From: Takashimella koratensis
Lineage: Eukaryota > Basidiomycota > Tremellomycetes > Trichosporonales > Tetragoniomycetaceae
Length of the DNA: 64,000 nt
Reading direction: 5' to 3'
Assembly (NCBI GenBank): GCA_003116875.1
Contig: BCKT01000001.1
Coordinates: forward strand, 635,763-699,762
How positions within the stretch are numbered: position 1 is the stretch's first letter; each line of letters begins with the position of its first letter. The position numbers were made by a program, and so were the translations under genes. A model generated the notes under the pieces. It saw nothing but the letters and a program-made list of their open reading frames with translations. It was not told the DNA's origin and made no database searches. Shown here one piece after another: positions 10,296-19,853 of this stretch.

Positions 10296-11500
10296 ATGAC
10301 TACCACCGTTCTGATCTCCGGAGGAAACAGAGGGTACGTCGACGTGAATGTGACCTCCGCGATTGTTTCACTGGTGCTAACTGATCGTTCTCGCAGCCTC
10401 GGTCTCGGCATGGTTAAGAAGTACGCGGCCAGGGAGAACTACACGGTCATCGCTACCGCTCGAGACCCCACTAAGATGCCCAATGTCGAGACCGGAAAGG
10501 GATCCAAAGTGCTCGTGGTCACGATGGATCAGGCGCAGAAGGACGGTTGCCTCCAGGTGAGCCGCTTTCGCTGTCGACGAAGCTTACTGGTCCCAGGCGG
10601 CCGAGGAGATCAAAGCCAAGGGTATCACCAAGCTGGACATTGTGAGTGTCTCTGGACTTTATGTGATGGAGGGACTGACGTAGGTCATCAGGTCATTTGC
10701 AACGCCGCAACCTTGTTGGTTGAGGGCTACAAGAAGCTTCGCGATGTTGAGTTGTGGGTCTTTGAGGAGCACTGGCGAGTCAACGTGAGTTCAGATACCA
10801 CTCGCCGTGTAGTGGAAAGCTCCAAACTATGCCCTTCGCCCATCGAAAAGCGCTCTAACATTCTTAGGTTCTCGGTTTCCTTGCCTTCTTCCAAGCCACC
10901 GTTCCCCTCATTACACCTGGAGGCAAGTTCGTCTTCATCTCTTCGGGCTCGGCTACGATCGACCAAGTTCCTCGAGGCTATGAGGTCACCTACGGAATCA
11001 GCAAGGTAAGTTAGCGACCATGGGCTGGTGATGGCAGCTGACGTCAATTTAGAGCGGAGCGAGCTACCTCGTAGGTTGGATTGGTACAGTTGTCCTAGAG
11101 GTCCTTTTGACGCGTTATTAGGGACACTTTGCCCATTACGAAGAGCCGGAACTCATCATCTTCCCGCTTGACCCTGGGTGGACCCAGACGTGAGTACTCA
11201 ACGGTCGATCAAACGGCTATCTAACCCTGTAACAGGGACATGGGCAACGCGTCCGCCAAGAACGCTGGTGTGGACAAGCCTCCCCTCACCATCGACGAGT
11301 CAACCAGTGAGTCCCTATGAGAGTTATTTGTCGTGACCAGCGACTCATGTTGCGTAGGTGGAATGATCAAGGTCATCGACGCCGCGACCAGGGAGACCCA
11401 TGGTGGCAAGCAGATGAGATAGTAAGTCTTCAATTAGAATTCAAGCTGGGTCTCTTTACTGACACCGCATCTTAGCGATGGCGACCAGAACAAATGGTAA
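10296..11500 (+). CDS. Short-chain dehydrogenase/reductase (SDR-a)
   Basis: The ATG at 10296 (MTTTVLISGGNRG) is spliced at 10333/10397 to LGLGMVKKYA, giving the Rossmann dinucleotide motif G-G-N-R-G-L-G. Further exons give VIATARDPTKMP, KLDI spliced to VICNAATLL (the N-A-A cofactor motif), FFQATVPLITPGGKFVFISSGSAT (catalytic Ser), GYEVTYGISKSGASYLV (catalytic Y-x-x-x-K) and PLDPGWTQTDMGN. The ending PGW-x-Q-T-DMG places it near the fungal norsolorinic-acid-ketoreductase/C-factor-like SDRs rather than near typical sugar dehydrogenases. The stop is TAA at 11498-11500; about eight introns. Substrate unknown. In the cluster it could oxidise a 2-keto-3-deoxy acid or reduce a product. It is divergent from the AKR. 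Confidence 0.85.
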
Positions 11501-11846
11501 TGGAGACCAGGTGGTTCCGACGACTGGACCTTGAAATCTCATGACATCGTGGTAGAAAAGAGAGACATCGTTAGAAAGCGCTATATTACATGCATCTACT
11601 CACTATGAATCATTCGATTTCCACTGCTTAGTCTATGCCAGTCCAGCCGACACTGACCATGGAAACGATTTGACGGCACGAGAGTCATGCATTGTCGGAC
11701 TTGTGTCATAGCAAAAGGAATCCACCTCCTCATGCTCATGCGATTCGCCTTTAAACTTGAACCACGTCAGGCAAACAACATACACCAAAGACTGTTGCAT
11801 CGTAAGTACTTCTACCCGAGTTGGCTTTCGATTATAAGAAGTATTA
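11501..11846. other. Convergent 3' region, no gene seen
   Basis: The 3' ends of SDR-a and of the first Gfo/Idh/MocA gene face each other here. AT-richer than its surroundings, with no convincing open frame. Confidence 0.55.
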
Positions 11847-13570
11847 TCAGGGGAAAGCGCCTCTGGCTCTGGCTTCGGCTTCACCCGCCCTTCGGATTGC
11901 CCAAGTCTGGGTAGGTGTCAGCCATACAATTGCGATGGAAGGGTTAGCAGGACAGGGAGAGGTTAACGGGTTCACGGGTACTGACGAATTTGTAAGTGTT
12001 CAACGCATCTGCGTACGGCGAACGAATGGCAGATACGTCCGTTTTCCCATCGATGACATCAATGAGGGTGTTGAATTCATTGAGGAATGGATCATCCTAT
12101 GGCGGGTGAGCTCAACATTTTAATCGCGGCAATGTACTTACATCCTTGTATTCAATTCGAGCTAGGATTATCAGCGATCGGGTTTGCTTGCGAGATCCGA
12201 CTCCGAGATCTGACTCACTCTCAGTCAAGGTTCCTGGTCGTCGGATGTAGAGCATCGGCGAACTCCCATAAGGGTCGACCAATCGGAATTTCCAGCCATC
12301 AGCGAGGACCATCAGTTCGCAATCGTAATCTCCCTCTAAGTCTAGTCAGCCTCCTGTTGTTTGTTGCTGGCCACACAACTCACCATGTAGACATATGCCG
12401 TGCAACAGACTTCCCGTAGCTCCACTACTGTACTTCCAGACAGCGTTGGTGATCCTCGGAATCCTTCTGCCGTTTGGTAACTCTGCCTCGGCAGGCAAAA
12501 CCAACTTCGAAAGGTTACCAGGCGGGTCACTGTGCTCAACGGTATGCACTCGCAGAGAATCGATGTCGGCGTCAGGACAGAAATATCGCGAGAGGTCGAC
12601 CATGTGCGTCCCCTGATTGACGATGGCTGTGGGGTAAACTTAGCAATATCGCTGCTGAGTTAATTGAAGTAACGTACGGCCGAATTCGCGGTTCAAATCC
12701 CAGTATTCTATGCCAACTGCGTTCTCTCCTGCCCATTTGCTGTGGGCACCGGTCAGAACAGAGTTCTCGTCGATAATCAGATTCTTCACTCACTACGCCA
12801 TGAGATAGGTTGCTTGGGTACACATCACTGTGAGGTTGTTCTCTTGAATGATCTCCTTCATCTCAGAGACGGCTGTAGATATGTCAGCATCATGCCGTCC
12901 AGGAGATCGATCACGAAGAGAACAACTCCGGCTGGAAAAAGCTCTCTGCTCACCAGAGAGGTATCGCAACATGTATCCGACAGCGACGGTTCCGCCCTTC
13001 TGCAGTGCTTCGGCAGCTTGTTCTACCTCCTCAACGGGAGACCCAGAGAGGGGTTTCTCGATCAGTTGGGCAGCCTTGGGGAATAATTTGGAGACTTGAA
13101 CGTCGTAGTCGGAGTTGGGCTTTACAGAGCCTCGAAGACTCGGTGGAAGACCGTTCACAACGAGACTACACCTCATGTCAGCCAATGGGCGTTTGAATAT
13201 GAGACAGTACCCACACTGGCGTATCCTCCTCGGCTAGCCCCGACTTGGCATCTTGCAATGTCTTGAACACTTTCGTATGCTCATAGCCCTTCACACCGGT
13301 AGCTCGCTTAGCAGTCAGGATGCTCTCTGCCTGAGCGGTGTTGATATCCAGGACAGCGACGACATTCAGCCTAGACCCTAACACTTTTTCCAGTCGAAGT
13401 GAATGGTTCCATGATCCTTCGCCGGAACCTGGGAAGAGGATAGTCAGCAGAACGCCGTTATTGAGCAGTAGTGGAAGCCAAACTATGTCTCAAGTGCGTT
13501 CATCGCTCAATCACTCACCGAAGTTGATGCGCGATGCACCAAGAAAAAGGACGTTGAAGCGATCTGACAT
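11847..13570 (-). CDS. Gfo/Idh/MocA-family oxidoreductase 1
   Basis: Begins at 13570 with MSDRFNVLFLGASRINFG and is spliced to GSGEGSWNHSLRLEKVLG, then RLNVVAVLDINTAQAESIL, a Rossmann fold with an Asp at the end of strand beta-2. QLIEKPLSGS carries the E-K-P motif that contributes the conserved Lys near the nicotinamide, and VGYMLRYLS follows. EYWDLNREFG and GHMVDLSRYF are the C-terminal alpha/beta domain with the active-site His. The last exons give DDPFLNEFNTLIDVIDGK, NTYKF spliced to TWAIRRAG, and a stop at 11847-11849. Members oxidise or reduce sugars with NAD(P). In fungi they include dimeric-dihydrodiol/D-xylose 1-dehydrogenase-like enzymes, so a C1 aldose dehydrogenase role giving the lactone is plausible here but not proven. 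About seven introns; divergent from SDR-b. Confidence 0.85.
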
Positions 13571-14188
13571 TGCGTTGTAGCGCAAGTTGTCTTCGACTTT
13601 GCTGTCATGTGAGTTCTTATACCGTTGTTGCGGTAAGGAGTAGTCCGAGAGCTTTCGTTACGGCAAGCAGTAGTCCGGAGCAAGTGGACTTCCACTCGGT
13701 TACGGTTATGACCGGAATTTCGCCCGGTGAAAAAATTCGGTACCGCGCCCAACACCTCCCTCTGCTTGCTTTCTCTGTTGCGTCTAGCTCGCCAGGGTTC
13801 GTATGCACTGAGCCCCAGCAGACTTTCGGACCGAACGGTGGAGGTTGGCAGGCTGTGGAGGGAGGGCGGGAGGAAGAGGGAGGAAGCAGCCAACAAGCCC
13901 CGACCCGACTTCGGATAGCAACCGGTGCCACCGTGCGGGCTTGAAGGATTGTCGTGGCAGATGATGTAATCGATCCCCAACATCGCGATGCATGTATCAC
14001 GGCCATGTCCGCACGCCTCGCTACATTGTTTCCCCGGTCGCTGTTTCGCGCCCCAAGCTTCGGAAGGAGTCTTCGGCCTCGACTCTTCTTGTGCCAAGGC
14101 GAATGGAGACCTTGATCGATGTAGGCCATCATGATTGTTTTAAAACCTACCCTACCTTCAAACCGCTGCATTTGTTTGCCCCACAAGT
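13571..14188. promoter_or_regulatory. Shared divergent promoter, Gfo-1 / SDR-b
   Basis: TTCGGACCGAA, a perfect inverted repeat around one base, lies at 13825-13835 and contains CGGACCG (13827-13833). Additional TTCGG or CCGAA half-sites lie near 13736, 13912, 14058 and 14072. Open frames up to 196 codons cross this region on both strands, but they lack family motifs and are not called. Confidence 0.55.
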
Positions 14189-15543
14189 ATGAGTGACATC
14201 GCGCTCGCAGAAGCCGTTCTCGGCACAGATGCCTTGTCGGTGCAGAAGTTGTTCAACCTAGAGGCCCGGGTTGCGATCGGTCAGCTCTCTGATTCCCCTC
14301 TCTGCACATATTATCTTGCATTGCTGAAACGTCGTAGTCACTGGTGGAGGCACAGGTCTGGGATTGGTGACTGCGGCCGCTCTAGCCGAGAACGGCTGCA
14401 AAGTCTACATCACCGGTAGGCGAAAGGAAGTGCTCGACGAGGCTGTGAAGCTCGCGATTCCTCAAAGGGGTAACGGTCGAATTATACCCATACAGGGCGA
14501 CATTGCCACCAAGGAGGGAATCCTAGGTAGGTGACACAGACATCCAGGGATCATATGTCATCGCTGAGATCTGCAGAGCTTCGAGCTAAGTTAGAGAAGG
14601 AGGAAAAGTGGATCAACATCCTCGTCAACAGTACGTCGGTGCATCACATAATGATCCTGCAGAACTTCCACCCGCTGATACGAAGCGTTTAGACGCAGGC
14701 GTTGGCGTGAGTTTCCCTCGAATCGATGAATGCGAACAAAGTCCGGAGGCGATCTCCCAGACGATGTTTGAGCAGGATAGCTTTGAGAATTGGTGAGCAT
14801 CCTCTACCTTTTGCTCAAGGTCTAGAGCTGAAACCTCCGCAGGACAACCATCAATCGTATCAACACCGCTTCGATATATTTCACCACATTCGCGTTGTTG
14901 CCTCTGCTGTGTGCTGCAAAGTCAGTAGGTGGCTACCACGAGCCTGGAAATGTCATCAACATTGGGAGCCTCTCCGGAGTCACGCGGACCAGTCAGAAGG
15001 GACAGTTCAACTACAACGCTAGCAAGTGAGGGAATGTCGCCGTTCAAAGGGGGACCCGTTGACGCTTGATACTTTTTGCAGAGCCGCTACACGTCACTTG
15101 TCGTTGATGCTCTCAACTGAATTCGCTCGATGTGGCTTTGGGGTCCGGGTGAATTGCATAAATCCTGGGTATTTCCCATCGGTGAGTCCAGTTGGTCGAC
15201 AGGGCTCCCGCTAACCTTCGACACAGGGTATGAGTGTTCCCGACTTTCCCAAAGACGATCCCGAAGCCGCCGCCAAGCTTTTCAAGAGCAGCAAATACGC
15301 CATTCCTTTCGGCAAAGTGGGCACGGCTCAGGACTACGCACAGACTATTCTCGGTCTTGCTGTTGTGAGTACCTTCTACGTCTTGACAGCGTGGTACGTT
15401 CATTGCTAACTATTCTCGACAGAATGAGTACATGACAGGCGCTGATATCGTCATCGATGGGGGATGGCTTGCAACGCAGGGTAAGTATATGTTGTGAACT
15501 GTTCGTGAAGGTATTTGAAACTGAATCGATGTCAGCTTTTTGA
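14189..15543 (+). CDS. Short-chain dehydrogenase/reductase (SDR-b)
   Basis: The ATG at 14189 gives MSDIALAEAVLGTDALSVQK, then LFNLEARVAI is spliced to VTGGGTGLGLVTAAALAENG (T-G-x-x-x-G-x-G cofactor motif). Later exons give VYITGRRKEVLDEA, IIPIQGDIATKEG, NVINIGSLSGVTRTSQKGQF (catalytic Ser), NYNASKAATRHLS (catalytic Y-x-x-x-K), VRVNCINPGYFPS and MTGADIVIDGGWLATQAF, the classical C-terminal end. The stop is TGA at 15541-15543. The usual N-N-A-G segment is not obvious; the splice near 14632 leads into LPPADTKRL instead, so that join is uncertain. The roughly 30-residue N-terminal extension before the Rossmann strand recurs in fungal SDRs of this type. A sugar or sugar-acid dehydrogenase role is suggested by context only. 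Divergent from Gfo-1 and convergent with the lactonase. Confidence 0.85.
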
Positions 15544-15946
15544 GCACTACGATTACTGTCAAATCAGTCGCTTGCGACACGGCGGACCTGATGCGTTCAA
15601 TTGAAGATTCTGTAACCTGAAGTGAGGCTCGCGTTACCTATAAGAATAACTCCCAAGTGGTGCGAAACTTCAAGCCTCACACCAATATGTATTGCTTTGT
15701 CATCTCGTATCCATTTGGAGATCTACTCGGCTGCTGTGAATCGCGCTGGTCAATCAATAGCTCGACAAAGCTTGGTACCTCGCGACTGAGCTACCAATAT
15801 GTTTCCATAGCAGATTGTTTGGTCCTGACTATAACTTTTATGTGATGTTAAACAGAAAGATCTACCACGCAATGCCCACGTGAAGCAGTGACAGCAGCTG
15901 TCGACAAAGACAACTATGCAAGACACTTCCCGAGGACACCTTCCGG
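15544..15946. other. Convergent 3' region, no gene seen
   Basis: About 400 bp between the tails of SDR-b and the lactonase gene. No open frame with recognisable content. Confidence 0.55.
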
Positions 15947-17088
15947 CTAATGCAATGGCAATGGCACCCTGAACCTGGTCCGCTCCTTTCCACGGAACCC
16001 CAAATTCTTCGCAACGAACACATGACCTGTATGAGGGTGAAGTGTCGCGTTGTCGTCGGGACCGGGCCCAGCCGACGTCACGTAGAGCTCGTCTAGGTTG
16101 GCACCTATGCGTCAGACAGGTTGAGATCGGTCCAACTCACCTCCAAAGATGCAGCAAGTCATGTTGAGCGAGCGAGGGAACTTGACGATTAGGTCGATTT
16201 CCCCGGCAGGGGTGAAGCGGACAACTTCGCTCGACCCCCAACGAGCGGACCACACGCCGTACTGATCGTCTTGGCACATACCGTCGGGGAATGCATGGTC
16301 TTTGACATCGCTGAACACCCGGCGGTTGCTCATTTTGCCGGTCACCTGTTTGTCAGTACAACCAGTAGCAGGCACCCACATCGTCGTAATCGTACATCTT
16401 GATGACTTGGCGGAGACTGTCGGTGAAATACCTGTCTGGTCAGTCCCGATTGACTAGGTCACTTACATTGTCTTGTTGTCCTGGCTCCATCCCATCCCAT
16501 TGCACACCGTGACGTCCTCTTCGATGACGGGTGCGATAAGAGAGCCATCTGGACCGAGCTGGAGCGAGTGAAGTGTACTACCTGGCTTGCCGGGGAAGTC
16601 TTCCTCATGCATCATCGTCCCACACAGAAAGCGGGTACCAGTGGGGTCGACACAAGACTCATTGAAGCGGTTGAAGCCGCTAGGCGTGTCAAAGTTGACC
16701 TCGAGACGGGTGAAGGGCATCAGCTCAGAGGTGGGTGGGAAGGGCAAGGAGGAGAATGGGATGAAGACGGGTCCATCTTCGGCCGTTGCGAGTAGCTGAT
16801 AATTAGCTCTGACTTCAAGGGGATATCCTGAGACTCACTCCAGTGTCATCCTCAAGTAAAGCGAGAGCGGTGATGCGCTTCTCGAACAGCTGGTATCCGT
16901 GGACACCTGACGCGGGCTCGTAGGTGAAGACCTTGCGGTTCTCAATGTCGAGAAAATAGAGACGCTGCTTCCTCGCGTCCTGGTGGATTAGGACTTGGGT
17001 TCCTCACGGGTCGACTCACCCAGATGCATCCCTCCCCGAGAGTAGAGGAGGTCTCGAGTAGTGGCTCGTCGACGGTGACAACGCGCAT
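15947..17088 (-). CDS. SMP-30/gluconolactonase-family sugar lactonase
   Basis: The start at 17088 gives MRVVTVDEPLLETSSTLGEG followed by CIW. The G-E-G-x-x-W motif carries the metal-binding Glu at the usual position near residue 19. Other six-bladed propeller landmarks follow: YFLDIENRKVFTYEP, SGFNRFNESCVDPTGTRFL with CGTM (substrate/metal Asn blade), VTVCNGMGWSQDNKTMYFTDS (metal Asn), HAFPDGMCQDDQYGVWSARW (the catalytic/metal Asp) and LDELYVTSAG. The stop is at 15947-15949; about five introns. The family hydrolyses gamma- or delta-lactones of aldonic acids with a divalent metal. Its shared promoter with the sugar-acid dehydratase fits successive steps: lactone to aldonate, then aldonate to 2-keto-3-deoxy-aldonate. 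No signal peptide, so it is likely cytosolic. Confidence 0.92.
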
Positions 17089-17485
17089 AGTGGGTTACGC
17101 GTAGTTGCGGTTGGTGCCCAATTGCAGTCAGAACAAAAGTTGCACAAGCCAACGCAAGGTCCTGTGCGCTCCGGCCCGAAGGTAACCTGCTTCCCGAACG
17201 AAATAATGTGCTCATCCGAACGTTGCCGAAGAATTACCGATGCCACCGATTGTTTGTGGCTTATCTCACCACGTTGACACATGCAAGCATAAAGGAATCG
17301 TCAATGTCGCGCTTAAGCATAGCTTCTGAGCAGGTGCTCATCGGTCCGAATAAGGGCGCCTGCATTCCGAACGAAATGATACGCCCAGCCGAACGCTGCC
17401 CATGTGGTACCGATGTCGACGGTCGTGGCTTATATGGCCACCCTCACACTGCTGGGACCCGACCTCCCACTACCAGCCCATCGCC
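17089..17485. promoter_or_regulatory. Shared divergent promoter, lactonase / dehydratase
   Basis: A compact 397 bp region between the start codons. CGG-N-CCG palindromes occur at 17172-17178 (CGGCCCG) and 17342-17348 (CGGTCCG). CCGAAC half-sites are at about 17194, 17217, 17367 and 17390. A TATA-like CTTATATGG near 17429-17437 is about 50 bp upstream of the dehydratase ATG. GGTACCACATGGG (reverse strand, 17399-17411) resembles the 14-mer of two other cluster promoters. Most of the region is a duplicated module, described separately. Confidence 0.65.
17164..17439. repeat. Duplicated promoter module, two direct copies
   Basis: Copy 1 (17164-17270) and copy 2 (17334-17439) line up with an offset of about 170 bp. 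Both share, in order, CGG-N-CCGAA, CCTGC, TCCGAACGAAAT, CCGAACG, TGCC, TACCGATG and GTGGCTTAT. In the core blocks 17186-17227 and 17359-17400, 34 of 42 positions are identical by eye. The copies are diverged enough not to be an assembly artefact. Conserved positions coincide with the putative regulator half-sites. Confidence 0.75.
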
Positions 17486-19614
17486 ATGCCCGACTTTTGC
17501 GAAGGATGTACTTGCGGACGGGCTGAGCAAGCAGCTGAGTTGACCTCGCGTGCTCAAGGAGAAGCGAGGTCTTTCACTGCTCCGGCGGACTGGACTGAGC
17601 CTACCGAGGGAGTCGAGCTTGCCGTGCCGCTGAGGTCCAAGAAGTGGTTTAATGCCCCCGGAGATTGTAAGTATTCGGCAGCGACCAAGTCTGACCAGCA
17701 GTGATGGTCGGAGCGTACATCGAGCGCTTCCTTAACAACGGCCTCACCATGGGAGAGCTTTCCGACACTCGCAAGCCGGTTATCGGGATCGCACAAACTG
17801 GATCTGATCTCGCCCCTTGCAACAGTCATCACATCCAGCTGGCCAAGCGTGTCAGAGACGGTATCATCGCCGCGGGGGGTACACCGTTCGAATTTCCCTG
17901 CCACCCTATTCAGGAGACGGCCAAGAGACCTACCGCGAGTCTGGATCGCAACCTCTCGTATCTCACTCTCGTCGAGATCCTCTTCGGGTATCCTTTGGAC
18001 GGCGTCGTACTCCTGACCGGATGCGATAAGACGTAAGATCCCGATGTATTTTTTTGGCTGACTGAAAGAACGCCGGCCATGTTGATGGCCGCGGCGACGA
18101 TGAATATCCCAGCGATCAGCATGGTGAGTTGTCATTCTGTTCCTGGGCATTGGCGCTGACGAGACAGAACGTTGGCCCGATGCTCAACGGCTGGGCGGGG
18201 GACAAATATGTTGGCTCGGGGATGCTTCTATGGGACAGCAGGGAGCAGCTGGCTGCTGGAGAGATTACACAGGACGAGTTCATGCGGAAGGTGGCCATTT
18301 CGGCACCCAGGTGAGCACCAATGCCCTCACAGCGGCTGATCAGAAGCGTCGGTCACTGCAACACAATGGGGACGGCCAGTACGATGAACGCAATGGCGGA
18401 GGCGCTCGGCATGGCCCTTCCCGGTTCGGCATCGATCCCTGCCCCTTACAGGGAAAGGGGGGCTTGCGCTTACCAGACGGGTGTGCGCATTGTCCAACTC
18501 GTCCGCGAGGATGTCAAGCCCTCTGACATCATGACGCGTGGAGCCTTCGAGAATGCCATCGCTTGCTGCACTGCTATCGGAGGTTCCACCAACGCCCCGA
18601 TTCATCTCAACGCGATTGCCAAACACATGGGCGTCGAGCTGTCGTGTGATGACTGGGAAAGGGTCGGCTACAAACTGCCTTTGCTGGTCAACATTCAACC
18701 AGCGGGCAAGTACCTCTGTGAAGAGTATCACAGGGCAGGCGGTCTCCCAGGTGAGAGCAGCCTCAAGGATCTGTTACTGATGTGGTAGCCGTTGTCGCCG
18801 AACTACTGGAGAACGGCAAGCTGCCTTGTCCTGATGCTCTTACCGTCTCGGGTAAAAGCATTGGCGACAATTGCAAAGGAGACTTTGCGCAGGATCCACG
18901 AGTCATCCTCCCCTTCAACAAGCCATTGAAGACGGATGCTGGTTTCATCCACCTGAAGGGAAGTCTCTTCAACAGTGCCATCATGAAGACGTCGGTAATC
19001 TCTTCGGCTTTCCAGGACCAATACCTGTCTAATCCTGAGGACCCAATGGCGTTTGGGGGTCCTGTGGCGGTCTTTGATGGTCCCGAGGACTACCACCACA
19101 GGATCGAGCATGAACCCGTTATCGACGCTGGAACGATCCTGGTCATGCGTGGTGCGGGACCTGTGGGCTACCCTGGTGCAGCCGAGGTGGTCAACATGAT
19201 CCCTCCAGGTGAGTCTCACCTTGAGGTCCCGCTAACGATCTAGGTCGACTGATTCAGAAGGGTATCGAGCTGCCGTGTATCGGCGACGGACGACAGTCCG
19301 GAACCTCCGGCTCCCCTTCGATCCTCAACGCTTCGCCCGAGGCGGCCACGGGAGGGATGCTCGGATACCTGAAGGATGGCGATCGGATTCGTATCGATCT
19401 GCTCAAGCGCAAGGCAGACGTACTTCTCTCCCCCGCGGAAGTTGAGCAGCGCAAGAAGGAGATGGGCAGCTACAAGTACCCCCCGAACCAGACACCCTGG
19501 CAAGAGATCTTCCGCAGTCAGGTGACAGAGTTGTCGGAGGGCATGGTGCTCAAGGACGCTGTGAAGTACCAGAGGCTCGCGCAGACCTTCGGAGTCGGTA
19601 GGACCAACCACTAG
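17486..19614 (+). CDS. IlvD/Edd-family sugar-acid dehydratase ([Fe-S])
   Basis: The ATG at 17486 opens [19 protein letters not shown]; the first intron ends at 17701, giving [16 protein letters not shown]. Three Fe-S cysteine motifs are present: [19 protein letters not shown] (joined across an intron) and [20 protein letters not shown] followed by [13 protein letters not shown]. The C-terminal domain has [18 protein letters not shown] and [20 protein letters not shown] with the conserved Ser of the active site. The stop is at 19612-19614, giving about 600 residues. The [13 protein letters not shown] and [12 protein letters not shown] forms are those of pentonate/hexonate dehydratases (L-arabinonate and D-xylonate dehydratase type) rather than of Ilv3. 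The gene therefore likely removes water from an aldonate to make a 2-keto-3-deoxy acid. The cysteine-rich first 10 residues are unusual; no mitochondrial presequence is obvious. Confidence 0.9.
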
Positions 19615-19853
19615 TTGCACGGTTGCGCTGCCTAGATCGCAAGCAAAGTATCTTAGACTTACATTTCGCGCGCTCTTATGCATTCTAATGTTCATGTGCT
19701 GAATGATGACGTTCATAGGGATGGGCACATTCTCAAACGTATCGTGGGCATCTAATGAGTGTAGTCTCCTTCTGCATTTATCTGACTCAAGAAGTTTGTT
19801 TGAGAACCCCAGAAAACAGACTTCTACGTGTTGCTATTGCATACAACCTACGA

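Noticed and set aside
12685..12702. GGTTCAAATCC resembling a tRNA B box
   Set aside because: It lies inside a coding exon of Gfo-1 on the minus strand, and no acceptor stem or A box is visible around it.
13507..14186. Open frames of 190-196 codons on the minus strand in the Gfo-1/SDR-b promoter
   Set aside because: They run antisense across a promoter and into the starts of known genes, with no family motif.
17164..17439. CRISPR-like direct repeats
   Set aside because: Only two long diverged copies in a fungal promoter, with no array of short identical repeats and no cas genes.
17486..19614. Housekeeping dihydroxy-acid dehydratase (Ilv3)
   Set aside because: [13 protein letters not shown] and [12 protein letters not shown] match sugar-acid dehydratases; there is no mitochondrial presequence, and the neighbours are sugar enzymes.
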